Source of the DNA: Gallionella sp.
GTDB lineage: Bacteria > Pseudomonadota > Gammaproteobacteria > Burkholderiales > Gallionellaceae
Direction: 5' to 3'
NCBI GenBank assembly: GCA_030681375.1
Contig: JAUXWM010000061.1
Span: forward strand, 1 to 56,101
Length of the DNA: 56,101 nucleotides
A program made the translations under genes and the position numbers. The notes under the pieces were generated by a model. It did not search any database and had not been told where the DNA came from. It saw only the letters and a program-made list of their open reading frames with translations. Of this stretch, positions 34,000 through 44,836 are shown piece by piece. Position 1 is the first letter of the stretch. The number at the start of each line of letters is the position of its first letter.

Positions 34000-35319
34000 G
34001 TGTCAAATAATACGCTTTTTGATAGCTACGCTGCTGCTGCCCCGCTTGCCGAACGGCTGCGCCCCCAACATATCGCCGAGGTGATCGGCCAGTCGCATTT
34101 GCTGGGCGAGGGGCGTCCGCTGCGTCTGGCGTTTCAGTCCGGTCGCCTGCATTCCATGATCTTGTGGGGGCCGCCGGGGGTGGGCAAGACTACGCTGGCG
34201 CGGTTGATGGCTTCGGCCTTCGATGCCGAATTCATGCCGCTGTCCGCCGTGCTATCGGGCGTAAAAGATATACGCGAGGCGATCGCCGAGGCGCAACGCG
34301 TACTGCAGCAGAACGGGCGTCACACTATCCTGTTCGTGGATGAGGTGCATCGCTTCAACAAGTCGCAGCAGGATGCGTTTCTGCCCTTCGTCGAACAGGG
34401 TCTGGTGACTTTTATCGGCGCAACCACCGAGAATCCCTCTTTTGAAGTAAACAACGCGCTGCTGTCGCGCGCGCAGGTGTATGTGCTGCACGCCTTATCC
34501 ATCGATGAGCTGGGCGAGTTGTTCGAGCGTGCGCGGCAGATCGCCTTGCCGGGATTGAGTTTCGCCGACGATGCACGCGAGCGCATCATCGGCTATGCCG
34601 ACGGCGATGCGCGCCGCCTGTTGAATGTGCTGGAGCAGTTGCAGACTGCCGCAGAAACAGCCGCGATCAGTGTGATAGACAGTGCGTTCCTCGATAACAC
34701 ACTGGCGCAGAATCTGCGTCGTTTCGACAAGGGGGGCGAAGCGTTCTACGACCAGATTTCCGCACTGCACAAATCGGTGCGCGGCTCCAGTCCGGATGCT
34801 GCGCTGTACTGGCTGGTTCGCATGCTGGATGGCGGGGCGGATGCGCGTTATCTGGCGCGGCGCATTGTGCGCATGGCGTGGGAAGACATCGGCCTGGCCG
34901 ATCCGCGCGCCATTCAGCTGGCCAATGATGCGGCGCAGACCTATGAGCGGCTTGGTTCGCCCGAGGGCGAGCTGGCGCTGGCGCAAGCCGTGATCTATCT
35001 GGCTTGCGCGCCCAAGTCGAACGCGGGTTATGTCGCGTATAATGCCGCCCGCGCCTTCGTGGCCAAGGATGGCTCGCGGGAAGTGCCGCTGCATTTGCGT
35101 AATGCACCGACCAAATTGATGAAGCAGCTCGATTACGGGCGCGATTATCGTTACGCGCATGACGAGGCGGACGGTTATGCGGCGGGGGAGAATTATTTCC
35201 CGGACGGCATGCCGAACATGGATTTTTATCAGCCTACGGATCGCGGGCTGGAAGGCAAAATCACCGAAAAACTGGCGCGGCTCCGTGAACTGGATGCCGC
35301 GGCGAAAAACATAAAGTAG
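34000..35319 (+). CDS. rarA: Replication-associated recombination protein RarA
   Basis: This 439-aa AAA+ ATPase of the MgsA/WRNIP1 family acts at stalled forks. It shows Walker [14 protein letters not shown] (about residues 57-69), Walker [18 protein letters not shown], sensor 1 [14 protein letters not shown], and the C-terminal tetramerisation domain with [20 protein letters not shown]. The start is GTG at 34000, six bp after lolA. Confidence 0.96.
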   Translation: MSNNTLFDSYAAAAPLAERLRPQHIAEVIGQSHLLGEGRPLRLAFQSGRLHSMILWGPPGVGKTTLARLMASAFDAEFMPLSAVLSGVKDIREAIAEAQRVLQQNGRHTILFVDEVHRFNKSQQDAFLPFVEQGLVTFIGATTENPSFEVNNALLSRAQVYVLHALSIDELGELFERARQIALPGLSFADDARERIIGYADGDARRLLNVLEQLQTAAETAAISVIDSAFLDNTLAQNLRRFDKGGEAFYDQISALHKSVRGSSPDAALYWLVRMLDGGADARYLARRIVRMAWEDIGLADPRAIQLANDAAQTYERLGSPEGELALAQAVIYLACAPKSNAGYVAYNAARAFVAKDGSREVPLHLRNAPTKLMKQLDYGRDYRYAHDEADGYAAGENYFPDGMPNMDFYQPTDRGLEGKITEKLARLRELDAAAKNIK

Positions 35320-35328
35320 AGAGATGCC

Positions 35329-37367
<2,039 letters not shown>

Positions 37368-38153
37368 ATGGCTATCGTCCACTGGCTCGGTATCGCAGGC
37401 GTTGATGAAAGCGAGACACCTGCCGCGCGTCTGTGGGGAAAGCGGCTGGAATGGCCGATGCTCTGCGTTGCGCTGTGGATACCCTTTCAGTGGTATCTGG
37501 GCGAGAGCGGCAGCATTTCACCTCTGGCAGAACGCATCGCCGAATGGCTGGTGTGGCTGGCGTTCTTCAGTGAAACTGTGCTGCTGACCATCCTGACCAA
37601 AAACAAACGGCGCTATTTGAAGCATAATTGGATGAACTCCCTCATCATCGTCGGCAGCATACCTCTGCTCTGGGCTTATACCCCGCTGGCGGGATTGCTG
37701 CGGAATCTGCGTCTGCTGCTGGTGATGGTGCTGTTTACGCGCATGTCGCGCACGATACGTAAACTTCTGTCCTACCACCAATTGGGCGCCACGCTGATTG
37801 TGGCGTTGATCACCATGCTGTTGTCGGCTGTGCTGGTGGTGCGCATCGACCCGTCTATCGGCACGGTGTGGGACGGCATGTGGTGGGCGTGGGTGACGAT
37901 GTCCACGGTGGGTTATGGCGACATCGTGCCGTCGAGTCCGGCGGGCAGGGTATTCGGTGCCTTGTTGATCCTGTTCGGGGTTGTGCTGGTGTCATTGCTG
38001 ACCGCTAACCTGTCGGCCTTCTTTGTCGGCGCAGATGTGCAAAAGATCGAACGCGAGGAACGTGATACCGGGGTGATGCTGCAGGATATCGCCGCACGCT
38101 TGGAGCGTATCGAGCGACAGCTTGCAGAGCATCGTCAGGGTGACAGGGAGTAG
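37368..38153 (+). CDS. Voltage-gated-type potassium channel
   Basis: This 261-aa protein has about six transmembrane helices. The S4-like segment carries regularly spaced arginines (LLRNLRLLLVMVLFTRMSRTIRKLL), then the pore with selectivity filter TMSTVGYGD at about residue 175-183, and an inner helix (VFGALLILFGVVLVSLLTANLSAFF). A cytoplasmic coiled coil ends the protein. Its ATG directly follows the serS stop. The last 19 bp overlap the convergent mltF gene. Confidence 0.92.
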   Translation: MAIVHWLGIAGVDESETPAARLWGKRLEWPMLCVALWIPFQWYLGESGSISPLAERIAEWLVWLAFFSETVLLTILTKNKRRYLKHNWMNSLIIVGSIPLLWAYTPLAGLLRNLRLLLVMVLFTRMSRTIRKLLSYHQLGATLIVALITMLLSAVLVVRIDPSIGTVWDGMWWAWVTMSTVGYGDIVPSSPAGRVFGALLILFGVVLVSLLTANLSAFFVGADVQKIEREERDTGVMLQDIAARLERIERQLAEHRQGDRE

Positions 38154-39610
38154 GTCGAGACAGACCGCGCCGTGCTGTCGGGTGACAGTCTGGTCTTGCC
38201 TTGCGCGTGCAGAGAAAAGGCGGGGGTTTTACGTGTGCTGATCAGCTGGTAGTCGTGTTTCTGGGGTGTGGCGGTTTCGCTGGTGAGCCGGGTCAGCATG
38301 TCGTAATAGGCGCGGATATTTTCCACGAAAATCACGGCTTCTCCGCCGCGCGCATAGCCGTATTTCAGATTCTGAAAATGCTTAGGGTTGCTTAATGAGG
38401 GCAGCCATTTTTTCACCTCTACCCAGGAATCAGGATTGCCGCCCTGCCGTTTTGTCAGGACGCGTGCATCCTCAAGATGTCCCTGCCCCTGATTGTAGGA
38501 TGACAGTGCCAGCCAGGTGCGTTCGGGTTCCTGGATGCGTGATGGAAGTTGTTTCTTTAGCAGTTGCAGATATTTGGCGCCTGCGAGTGTGCTTTCGCGG
38601 GCATCGAGGCGGTTGGATACGTTCATGCGGTCGGCTGTCGCTTCGGTCAGCATCATCATGCCGCGCACGTTAGTGAAAGAAGTCGCCAGCGGGTCCCAGT
38701 GTGATTCCTGATAGGCGATTGCGGCAATCAGACGCCAGTCCTCGTTGACCGCCCTGCCAGCCTCTTCGAATAAGCTCTGAAACCTGGGCAGGGTCAGGCT
38801 GGTTTGTTTGATAAAAGCGGCCGCGTCCAGAGGCGCCAGCCTGTCGTTGTGGCCATAGTAACGATCCAGCAGTTTATTCAAATCCCCATTTTTCTTAATG
38901 CCGGCAAAGAATTGTTCGGATGCGGCAATCAGCGCGTTATCTGCATCAGCCGGAAAGGCCCATGCCAGTTTGGAAGGCTTGCCGATGTCGAACGCGACGG
39001 CAAGATTGGGGAAGTAATTGAGCATCTGCTCAATTTGTTCGTGATTGGCAACGGTGAAGTCCAGTTTGTCCTGCGCGATTTCTGTGAGCAAATCTTCAAC
39101 GGTGGTTTGCTTCGTGCGGGATTCCCAGCTCAGCTCGGGCATGTCCTGCTTAAGTGCGATCAGCGCCTTCTCGTGATTTGAGCCCGCCACCACGGCGATA
39201 CGCTTGCCGACGAGTTCGTTCAGGTGACGCGGGGCGCGCTGATTCTGATTGAATGCCACCTGTTCGCGCACAGGTAAATAGCCCGGACCAAAAAGCAGCG
39301 CCTTGTTTTTTTCGTCCAGCCTGAAGCCGGATGCGGAGAAGTGGGCGCGGTGATTACGAAAGTGGGTTTCAATTTGCTCTGCCGGAATCAGCACTATTTT
39401 CAGCGGCACGCCCAGATAATTGGCGAAATGCTGCGCCAGCTGTTTGGAAAATTCTTCGTCCGAAAGGGTCGTGTTCTGCGAAATGACAACGACCAGCTCT
39501 TCGTCTCGCCAGGAAGGCAGCGCCTTGTCCAGGCTGGAATAGCCGAACATCAACAACGACAGAAAAGTGCCGATCTGTAATGACCTGATTAAAATCTCGT
39601 GTCTGCGCAT
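38135..39610 (-). CDS. mltF: Membrane-bound lytic murein transglycosylase F
   Basis: This 491-aa enzyme has an N-terminal signal anchor (about residues 10-28), a periplasmic substrate-binding-like domain of the SBP_bac_3 type (about 40-265) and an SLT catalytic domain at about 285-450 with the catalytic Glu in IAAIAYQESHWDP. It cleaves peptidoglycan to 1,6-anhydro products. The ATG at 39610 is chosen; in-frame GTG (39625) and TTG (39628) codons lie just upstream. It is convergent with the channel gene. Confidence 0.93.
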   Translation of the reverse strand: MRRHEILIRSLQIGTFLSLLMFGYSSLDKALPSWRDEELVVVISQNTTLSDEEFSKQLAQHFANYLGVPLKIVLIPAEQIETHFRNHRAHFSASGFRLDEKNKALLFGPGYLPVREQVAFNQNQRAPRHLNELVGKRIAVVAGSNHEKALIALKQDMPELSWESRTKQTTVEDLLTEIAQDKLDFTVANHEQIEQMLNYFPNLAVAFDIGKPSKLAWAFPADADNALIAASEQFFAGIKKNGDLNKLLDRYYGHNDRLAPLDAAAFIKQTSLTLPRFQSLFEEAGRAVNEDWRLIAAIAYQESHWDPLATSFTNVRGMMMLTEATADRMNVSNRLDARESTLAGAKYLQLLKKQLPSRIQEPERTWLALSSYNQGQGHLEDARVLTKRQGGNPDSWVEVKKWLPSLSNPKHFQNLKYGYARGGEAVIFVENIRAYYDMLTRLTSETATPQKHDYQLISTRKTPAFSLHAQGKTRLSPDSTARSVSTYSLSP

Positions 39611-39658
39611 GCCATCATTCTGCACCAAATTGCCGGTATCTGGTAGAATTCGCGTCCC

Positions 39659-39749
<91 letters not shown>

Positions 39750-39753
39750 GATA

Positions 39754-39783
39754 ATAAAGGGCACTCGTCAGAGTGCCCTTTAT
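39754..39783 (+). terminator. Terminator after tRNA-Ser
   Basis: ATAAAGGGCACTC (39754-39766) and GAGTGCCCTTTAT (39771-39783) form a perfect 13-bp stem with a 4-nt loop, then TGTTTTGG. It ends the tRNA transcript and, because of its symmetric A/T flanks, may also act from the other side. Confidence 0.92.
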
Positions 39784-39966
39784 GTTTTGGAGCGTGGCGG
39801 GTGAGAGTGCACCCGGGTTTGACCGGTGAGCCGGACGCAAGCAGAGCGTTCCCTGGGGTGAGGGATGAAATGTTCGCAGATGTAGTGACCACTGAACAAC
39901 TCCGCCCTCCGCCAGAATACTGTCTTAACGCGCCCCATAAAATCTCAATAGTTTTGCAGCGGCCTG
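39784..39966. other. Non-coding stretch between tRNA-Ser and the lpxR-like gene
   Basis: These 183 bp hold no convincing gene. A short CTCCGCCAGA at about 39906-39917 repeats the last bases of the tRNA plus its flank (39742-39751). This could be a trace of an old integration event at the tRNA but is only ten bases long. Confidence 0.35.
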
Positions 39967-41148
39967 TTAGAACTCAATGCTTAGTGCGACGGAGCCATAA
40001 GCCTGGCTTGCTCCCTGTTCTTCGAATTCCCGCGAACGGTAAACACGCATCACGGCTAACTTGGCACCGTGCCCGGCCACCATGCCCTGAGCGCTGATGC
40101 CGATGGCAGCCTGGGCAACCCATGGCCGACGAGTGACGCTATGGCTTGATTGCAAGAGGTTGCCGTCGAGAGAAAAGTCATGGGCGACGAGCTTTGTTTC
40201 CATCGTCCCGAACATGTGTATCCCCGGCCGCGGTCTGGCGACCGCAGAAGAGGCATCGTCGGAGCCGCTGTGGATGGACGCTGCGGAGGGCGGGCGATTT
40301 TCGGCACCCGGTCTGATCGGATAGGTGCCGAAGTCGTTCGGCAGGTTCCAGCCGATACGCCCCTCTATGCCCAGGCTAGCGGAGGTTTCGATGTTGCCTA
40401 GCCGCAGTCCCAGTGAGCGTATCGAATCGGCGGAGAAGCCCGGCATGATTGCGCCCGCGCCGCGATAGTCCTTGAATTTGCGATCCATGGCCAATTGCAC
40501 AGCAGGCTCATTTTTCAACTGATGTTGCCAGCCAAGAAATCTGGCGGCACCGATCGCATCGTGAAACAGGTTTTGTGATTGTTCCGCAAGAGCCCACGGG
40601 CCGATGACACCCAGGGTGATCTCGCGCGTATCGAGCATTTCCGAGTTGCTTAGGGGTTCATGTTTCCTGCGGTTCCACGACATGCCCACGTACAGCAAGC
40701 CCGCATAAGGCCGATCGCCCGTGATCAAATCGGTTCTGGCAGGGTCTTTGGGCGTAAACATGGATTGGCCAAACTTCACCGTCACGTTTTGCGTGTGATC
40801 AGGATTTTCCGCATCGGCCCAAAAGTCGGGATTCATAAACTTGATCAGTTCAGCATGCAGTCGCACCGGCGTGGGCAGGCATTCGACTCTAAGCTTGCCG
40901 GCGATGTCGTGCGAAATAGCGGTGAATGCCACGCCATTGGTGTAATTCTGGTCAGTGCCGGTAAAAAGGTCGTTCTCCAGTCTGGCTGTTCCCCCGCGAA
41001 ATCTGACGACCTCATCTGCCTTGCAATCCTCAAGGCCGGAAATGCTTTCATTGGCGGCTTGTGCAGGTACGATGTGTAAAAGCAGCACCAGCACCCACAC
41101 GGATTTTTTCTGTCGTGCCGGCAAATGACGGAAGCAAGGCGGGTTCAT
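39967..41148 (-). CDS. LpxR-like outer-membrane lipid A deacylase (DUF2219)
   Basis: This 393-aa protein has a signal peptide (residues about 14-33, ending VPAQA) and a beta-barrel body. The family signature LENDLFTGTDQNYTNGVAFTA is at about residues 55-75, followed by DRPYAGLLYVGMSWNRR. LpxR enzymes remove the 3'-acyloxyacyl chain of lipid A and use Ca2+. The start at 41148 is preferred to a longer frame from 41256, whose extra 36 residues contain no signal-like sequence. The C-terminus ends in an aromatic residue (SIEF), as barrel proteins do. Confidence 0.85.
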   Translation of the reverse strand: MNPPCFRHLPARQKKSVWVLVLLLHIVPAQAANESISGLEDCKADEVVRFRGGTARLENDLFTGTDQNYTNGVAFTAISHDIAGKLRVECLPTPVRLHAELIKFMNPDFWADAENPDHTQNVTVKFGQSMFTPKDPARTDLITGDRPYAGLLYVGMSWNRRKHEPLSNSEMLDTREITLGVIGPWALAEQSQNLFHDAIGAARFLGWQHQLKNEPAVQLAMDRKFKDYRGAGAIMPGFSADSIRSLGLRLGNIETSASLGIEGRIGWNLPNDFGTYPIRPGAENRPPSAASIHSGSDDASSAVARPRPGIHMFGTMETKLVAHDFSLDGNLLQSSHSVTRRPWVAQAAIGISAQGMVAGHGAKLAVMRVYRSREFEEQGASQAYGSVALSIEF

Positions 41149-41201
41149 CGCATTTCGTCGTTTATGCGGTGCTGCGTTATAAGCGGCACAGCAGCATGAC
41201 A

Positions 41202-41609
41202 TCATATCCGGCGCCACACCAGCTGGCGCCAGGCGAGGGTTGCAATGGTTGACCACACCAGCGTTCGCATGCTCATGGCGATCACCGTACGTTTTTCGTA
41301 AAGCCCGTCAAAAAGCACATGTATGCCAAAGGCGGCGAATGTGATTGCTGTCGCTGCGGCGAGGCTGGCGGCCAGCCAAACTGCCCAGCGTTGTTGTAGC
41401 CACAAGCCGATGCCGGCGACAACGTAGGCAAAGCCCGCTACAAAATTAAACCAGAGTACGAACGGCACATAGTTGCCGGCCGTAGCGCGTGTCGCTTCGT
41501 CGCCAAACAGGATGGTGCCGCCTTCCTTGATAGTCAGCAATCCGAAACCGACTGCAATCAGAGAAATCAACCAGATAAGGGTGGTGCGTTGTTGTGAGCG
41601 TATCTTCAT
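41202..41609 (-). CDS. Small four-helix membrane protein of unknown function
   Basis: This 135-aa protein has four transmembrane helices, at about residues 9-27, 48-70, 74-95 and 108-128. The loops are short, and the C-terminus is basic (WRQLVWRRI). I do not recognise a family. It lies 53 bp upstream of the lpxR-like gene and 40 bp downstream of the cytochrome gene, all on the minus strand, so it may share a transcript with them. Confidence 0.75.
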   Translation of the reverse strand: MKIRSQQRTTLIWLISLIAVGFGLLTIKEGGTILFGDEATRATAGNYVPFVLWFNFVAGFAYVVAGIGLWLQQRWAVWLAASLAAATAITFAAFGIHVLFDGLYEKRTVIAMSMRTLVWSTIATLAWRQLVWRRI

Positions 41610-41649
41610 GAAATGACTCCTGTAATGTTAATGGTGTGATCGGGTTGTA

Positions 41650-42099
41650 TCACAGATCAGCGCTTTTCTTGCCATAGAAATGCTCGATAAAGGGTTTGCG
41701 GAATTCGCTGTGGCAACTGTAGCAGCTGGTTTGGAGCTGCTGGAAGGCAAGAATCACACCCTGCCCGTCTTTGGCCTTTGCTGCCTTGCCCACCGCCTGA
41801 GCCTGCTTGTTTGTTTCGCTGTCATGAGCCTTGAATTTGCCCATGTTGGTGCCCATGAAGCTCATGATGCGCAGCTTTTCGGAGAAGGGTGGCTGTGGGT
41901 GGTCGGCGATCAGTGGCGCGGTTTTTTCCACCTGTTCCCAGTCGCCACGGGAAATGCCGTCAGTGATGACTTGCATGTTTTTACCCAGGTCTCTCATAAC
42001 CTGCTGCAAGGCGAGAGGCTCGCCCGCCTGCGCACCGGATACGACGAATAACAGGGAGGAGGCGAAAAGGTTGAAGATGAAATTGCGGTTTTTTTGCAT
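41650..42099 (-). CDS. Periplasmic class II (c556/c'-type) cytochrome c
   Basis: This 149-aa protein has a signal peptide (residues 1-25, ending SGAQA). The mature part is all-helical, and the haem motif CYSCH (about residues 126-130) sits near the C-terminus, as in class II four-helix cytochromes. Methionines near the mature N-terminus (QQVMRDLGKNMQVI) are in place to be an axial ligand, which favours the low-spin c556 subtype over c'. It may carry electrons in the periplasm; the partner is not evident. Confidence 0.9.
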   Translation of the reverse strand: MQKNRNFIFNLFASSLLFVVSGAQAGEPLALQQVMRDLGKNMQVITDGISRGDWEQVEKTAPLIADHPQPPFSEKLRIMSFMGTNMGKFKAHDSETNKQAQAVGKAAKAKDGQGVILAFQQLQTSCYSCHSEFRKPFIEHFYGKKSADL

Positions 42100-42180
42100 G
42101 TCAGGTTGTCCTCGGATAAATAATTCTGTCTGGTCGATTTAATAAATGGGGCAGTGGGGGCAAGATATGCCCCCGCTTGC

Positions 42181-42795
42181 TTATACTGCCGTTGAAATGG
42201 TGCCGCCACTGGTTTGCTCGTCTTGAGCTGTGGCGCCATACGTGGTCATCATATCCATGATTCTAGCCATAACCTGAGCATCGCCATTTTGCACACCGCT
42301 GGTGGACGAAGTGGCTGAATTCGATGCCTGATAGGCCATTAATTCCTGCGCACTGATAGTTCCATCCTGATTCGTGTCAGCAACATCAAAATTCTGAGCC
42401 AGTTCGTTCAGTTGTTGTGATGCGCTGCCGCTGCTGTCTGCCATGCTGCTAATATCGCTCTTCGACATACCGACACCGCCCATGCCGCTCATTCGCATAT
42501 TTTGCAATTGGCTGACGAGCTGGTCAGCAAGTTTTGTGACGCTGTCTGACATTTCCTGCTTGGTGATTTTGCCGTCATCATTGCCATCCAACGCCTTGAA
42601 GACATCGTCCGCGCTGGCGCTTTTCGAAGCGACTTTATCAAACGCGCCCTGAAAATCGCTCTTCTCGATATATCCCTGGCCTTTGGTATCCAGCTTTGAA
42701 AATAAATTGTCGACCATTTTCGATGAATCCGGTCGCTGCATTCCGCTCATGCTACCCGCCGAAGAACACCCTCCTGCACCACCGATTGCGCTCAT
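42181..42795 (-). CDS. EF-hand calcium-binding protein
   Basis: This 204-aa protein has two canonical EF-hand loops, DGNDDGKITKQE (about residue 69) and DTNQDGTISAQE (about residue 142), and a degenerate one, DTKGQGYIEKSD (about residue 35). Between them are Ser/Met/Gly-rich linkers. No signal peptide is obvious, although the first 15 residues are small and Gly/Ser-rich with CSS; it could be cytoplasmic or exported by another route. Function beyond Ca2+ binding is unknown. Confidence 0.85.
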   Translation of the reverse strand: MSAIGGAGGCSSAGSMSGMQRPDSSKMVDNLFSKLDTKGQGYIEKSDFQGAFDKVASKSASADDVFKALDGNDDGKITKQEMSDSVTKLADQLVSQLQNMRMSGMGGVGMSKSDISSMADSSGSASQQLNELAQNFDVADTNQDGTISAQELMAYQASNSATSSTSGVQNGDAQVMARIMDMMTTYGATAQDEQTSGGTISTAV

Positions 42796-42888
42796 AACAA
42801 TACTCCCTGTAAAGTTGCTGTATCCCGCCGCCGGGACACGATTTTTAAGTTAACCGGGCATGGCGGCATGCCCGTGCATCATTTGCAA

Positions 42889-43077
42889 TCATGCCCGTGC
42901 TTCTAAGTCCAGCGCCTCACAAGCAACAAAAACGCGCTTAACGATGCGCTGTGCCCTTTCGCGAGTTTCTTGAGATATCGTAGGTTCATTTTTCGTCCAA
43001 TCCAGCTCCACAGCGGCATCAATGGCGGCCTGCCGCAATGCGGCGATATTGAAGCTACTTTGTTTAAGTTGGCACAT
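42889..43077 (-). CDS. Small protein of unknown function (62 aa)
   Basis: This soluble, helical, charged protein (MCQLKQSSFNIAALRQAAIDAAVELD..., ending in LDLEARA) has two cysteines and no signal peptide. The ATG at 43077 is chosen because AAGGA lies eight bases upstream; a TTG at 43098 would extend it by seven residues. I do not recognise a family. It sits between the EF-hand gene and the Gly-rich secreted-protein genes on the same strand. Confidence 0.55.
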   Translation of the reverse strand: MCQLKQSSFNIAALRQAAIDAAVELDWTKNEPTISQETRERAQRIVKRVFVACEALDLEARA

Positions 43078-43148
43078 GTCAAATTCCTTATTTTGCAATA
43101 TTGTCCAGCGCGGCTAGTACGCGTAGCGCACAGTTTTTGATTCTTGCA

Positions 43149-43544
43149 TTAGCGGCGTCCGGCACTGCCTCTGCCGTAAGCGCCGCTTTGTTGATTGCCT
43201 GTGTTGACACCTGATCCGCTGCGCAGGGTGTTTGGCCTGTTGCGGGAGACGTAGCCTTGCCCATAGCGGCTATTCGCGTCCCGTTTTTCCATCTGCTCGC
43301 GCTCATTGATGCCGGTCAGGTTTCGCTCTTCAGGGTTCAATCCATTCATACGGTCACGCATCTGTTCGCGGTATGCGTCATATTCCTCATGGCTCATGCT
43401 CTGCAGACGTTCCTTGTCCGGGATCGTGGATTCCTGTGCTACTGCCGTGGAGATGGACAGCACAAGGATGAACGGGGCGAAAAGGGTGAAGAAATTCATA
43501 TTTTCATGCATGGTGTGATCAATAATCTGGCAGGAAAATCTCAT
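43149..43544 (-). CDS. Small secreted protein with MSHEEYDAYREQMRDRM motif
   Basis: This 131-aa protein has an N-terminal export signal (hydrophobic core NFFTLFAPFILVLSIS, cut near AVAQ) and a mature part that is very hydrophilic: a helix-prone MSHEEYDAYREQMRDRMNGLNPEER segment and a Gly/Ser/Arg/Asn-rich, disordered tail ending SAGRR. It is a distant paralogue of the protein at 43642-43941 (shared pattern of AYR..., then NPEER or TPEQR, then a Gly-rich tail). The ATG at 43544 has an AGGAG ribosome site fully held in a hairpin (43546-43585). Role unknown. Confidence 0.7.
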   Translation of the reverse strand: MRFSCQIIDHTMHENMNFFTLFAPFILVLSISTAVAQESTIPDKERLQSMSHEEYDAYREQMRDRMNGLNPEERNLTGINEREQMEKRDANSRYGQGYVSRNRPNTLRSGSGVNTGNQQSGAYGRGSAGRR

Positions 43545-43545
43545 A

Positions 43546-43585
43546 CTGTCTCTCCTCGCAACGATCTCATTACGAGGAGAGGCAG
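43546..43585 (-). promoter_or_regulatory. Hairpin that encloses the ribosome binding site of the 43149-43544 gene
   Basis: Read on the minus strand, CTGCCTCTCCTCG pairs with CGAGGAGAGACAG (12 of 13 pairs; a perfect 9-bp core CTCTCCTCG/CGAGGAGAG) around a 14-nt loop. The second arm contains the whole AGGAG Shine-Dalgarno and ends one base before the AUG. Translation would require the helix to open, as in RNA thermometers or riboregulated leaders. Function is inferred. Confidence 0.6.
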
Positions 43586-43641
43586 CCGGGTGTTTATGTC
43601 GCTGCTATTTCAGTTACGGATATAAACAGTTTGTTCGGAGA

Positions 43642-43941
43642 TCAGCGTCCGCCCCTGCCGTGCCCGCCACCGCCGTTGCGACCATATTGACCGCCCGATC
43701 CGGAACCATCGCGCGACATGCTGCCTTGCCCCTGTCCACCACCACTCTGGTTTCGCGATGCCTGTTTTTCAGCGCGCTGCTCCGGAGTCATGCTGGACTG
43801 CCTTTCGGTGCGATAGGCTTCGCGCTCCTGCTGGGTCATGATTGATGGATCGATATTAACGGGCTCGTCCGCAAAACTCGGGCCGGCAACGGCAAGGCCG
43901 AAAATAAGCGCAGCGTTGTAAAGAAAGTTTCTGGTATTCAT
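43642..43941 (-). CDS. Small secreted Gly-rich protein, paralogue of 43149-43544
   Basis: This 99-aa protein has a signal peptide (residues 1-24, ending PSFA), a helical segment (IMTQQEREAYRTERQSSMTPEQRAEKQA) and a Gly/Arg/Ser-rich tail (GGGGHGRGGR). The ATG at 43941 follows CAGGAG; an ORF start at 43983 would place a hydrophilic peptide ahead of the signal. The MTPEQR pattern recalls LTxxQ motifs of Spy/CpxP-type periplasmic chaperones, but similarity is too weak to assign. It is divergent from the two-component system that starts at 44123, a common layout for a regulated target. Confidence 0.7.
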   Translation of the reverse strand: MNTRNFLYNAALIFGLAVAGPSFADEPVNIDPSIMTQQEREAYRTERQSSMTPEQRAEKQASRNQSGGGQGQGSMSRDGSGSGGQYGRNGGGGHGRGGR

Positions 43942-44122
43942 TCTGTACTCCTGTTGGTTAAGTTCAAGTTGTGTTGTCATCATCAGGTCGCGTTACTGAT
44001 GTGGCCATGATGACGGGGAAGCATTGCGCAACAATTTCCGTGTTGCTGCAAATTGTTACGATGTGTTACCGGAGGCGTGCCGCCCGTTACAGCGGAAAGC
44101 ACTCTGCTGTATAGTGAAAAAC

Positions 44123-44836
44123 ATGAGCCATAAACATATTCTGGTGGTGGATGACGATATCGGCCTGCGCGAATTGCTGCAGCAGTATCTCTCTGAGCAG
44201 GGCTACAGCGTCGCTGCCGTTGCCGACGGTTCTGCTATGGAACGATATCTTGCGGAACATGCGGCTGATCTGGTTATTCTCGACCTGATGTTGCCGGGTG
44301 AGGACGGGTTGACGCTGGCGCGCAAATTACGGATGCGGGGCGGTCAACCGATTATCATGCTGTCGGCGCGCGGCGAGGATATTGACCGTATTATCGGTCT
44401 GGAGGTCGGGGCGGACGATTACCTCGCCAAGCCGTTCAACCCGCGTGAACTGCTGGCGCGCATCCGTTCTGTGCTGCGGCGCAGGGAAGGCGGAGATAGT
44501 CGAACGGAAGAGTCGGCGCAGGGCATGTTACGTTTTGGCCCTTATCGACTTGATCTTGAGTCACGCAGCTTGTCCCGAGAGGGAGCCGATGTCGTCCTGA
44601 CTGCCGGAGAATTCAATCTGCTGCGTGTTTTTGTCGAGCATCCCAATCATGTGTTGAGCCGCGACAGCCTGATGGACAAGCTCAAAGGTTATGAGCGCAC
44701 ACCGTTCGATCGTAGCATCGATGTCAGGGTGACGCGATTGCGGCGCAAGATTGAAGACGATCCATCCGCGCCGGTGTATGTACGTACCGTATGGGGAGAA
44801 GGCTATCTGTTTTCTCCCGGAAACAAGGTCGGATAA
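44123..44836 (+). CDS. OmpR-family response regulator
   Basis: This 237-aa regulator has a receiver domain with acidic residues at VVDDDIG, the phosphorylated Asp54 in VILDLMLPGEDG and the Lys in DYLAKPFNPRELLARI, then a winged helix at about 135-232 (FNLLRVFVEHPNHVLSRDSLMDKL, DVRVTRLRRKIEDDP). The start at 44123 (MSHKH) is chosen over 44024 because the preceding 33 residues are not family-like. The stop overlaps the kinase ATG (TAATG). Likely targets are the divergent small secreted proteins. Confidence 0.94.
   Translation: MSHKHILVVDDDIGLRELLQQYLSEQGYSVAAVADGSAMERYLAEHAADLVILDLMLPGEDGLTLARKLRMRGGQPIIMLSARGEDIDRIIGLEVGADDYLAKPFNPRELLARIRSVLRRREGGDSRTEESAQGMLRFGPYRLDLESRSLSREGADVVLTAGEFNLLRVFVEHPNHVLSRDSLMDKLKGYERTPFDRSIDVRVTRLRRKIEDDPSAPVYVRTVWGEGYLFSPGNKVG

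Noticed and set aside
39906..39917. Possible attB/attL remnant repeating the tRNA-Ser 3' end
   Set aside because: Only about ten bases match, there is no integrase gene, and the DNA beyond is an ordinary chromosomal gene.
44024..44122. Longer OmpR-type regulator from 44024
   Set aside because: The 33 added residues precede the conserved receiver start and look non-coding; ATG 44123 gives the usual N-terminus.
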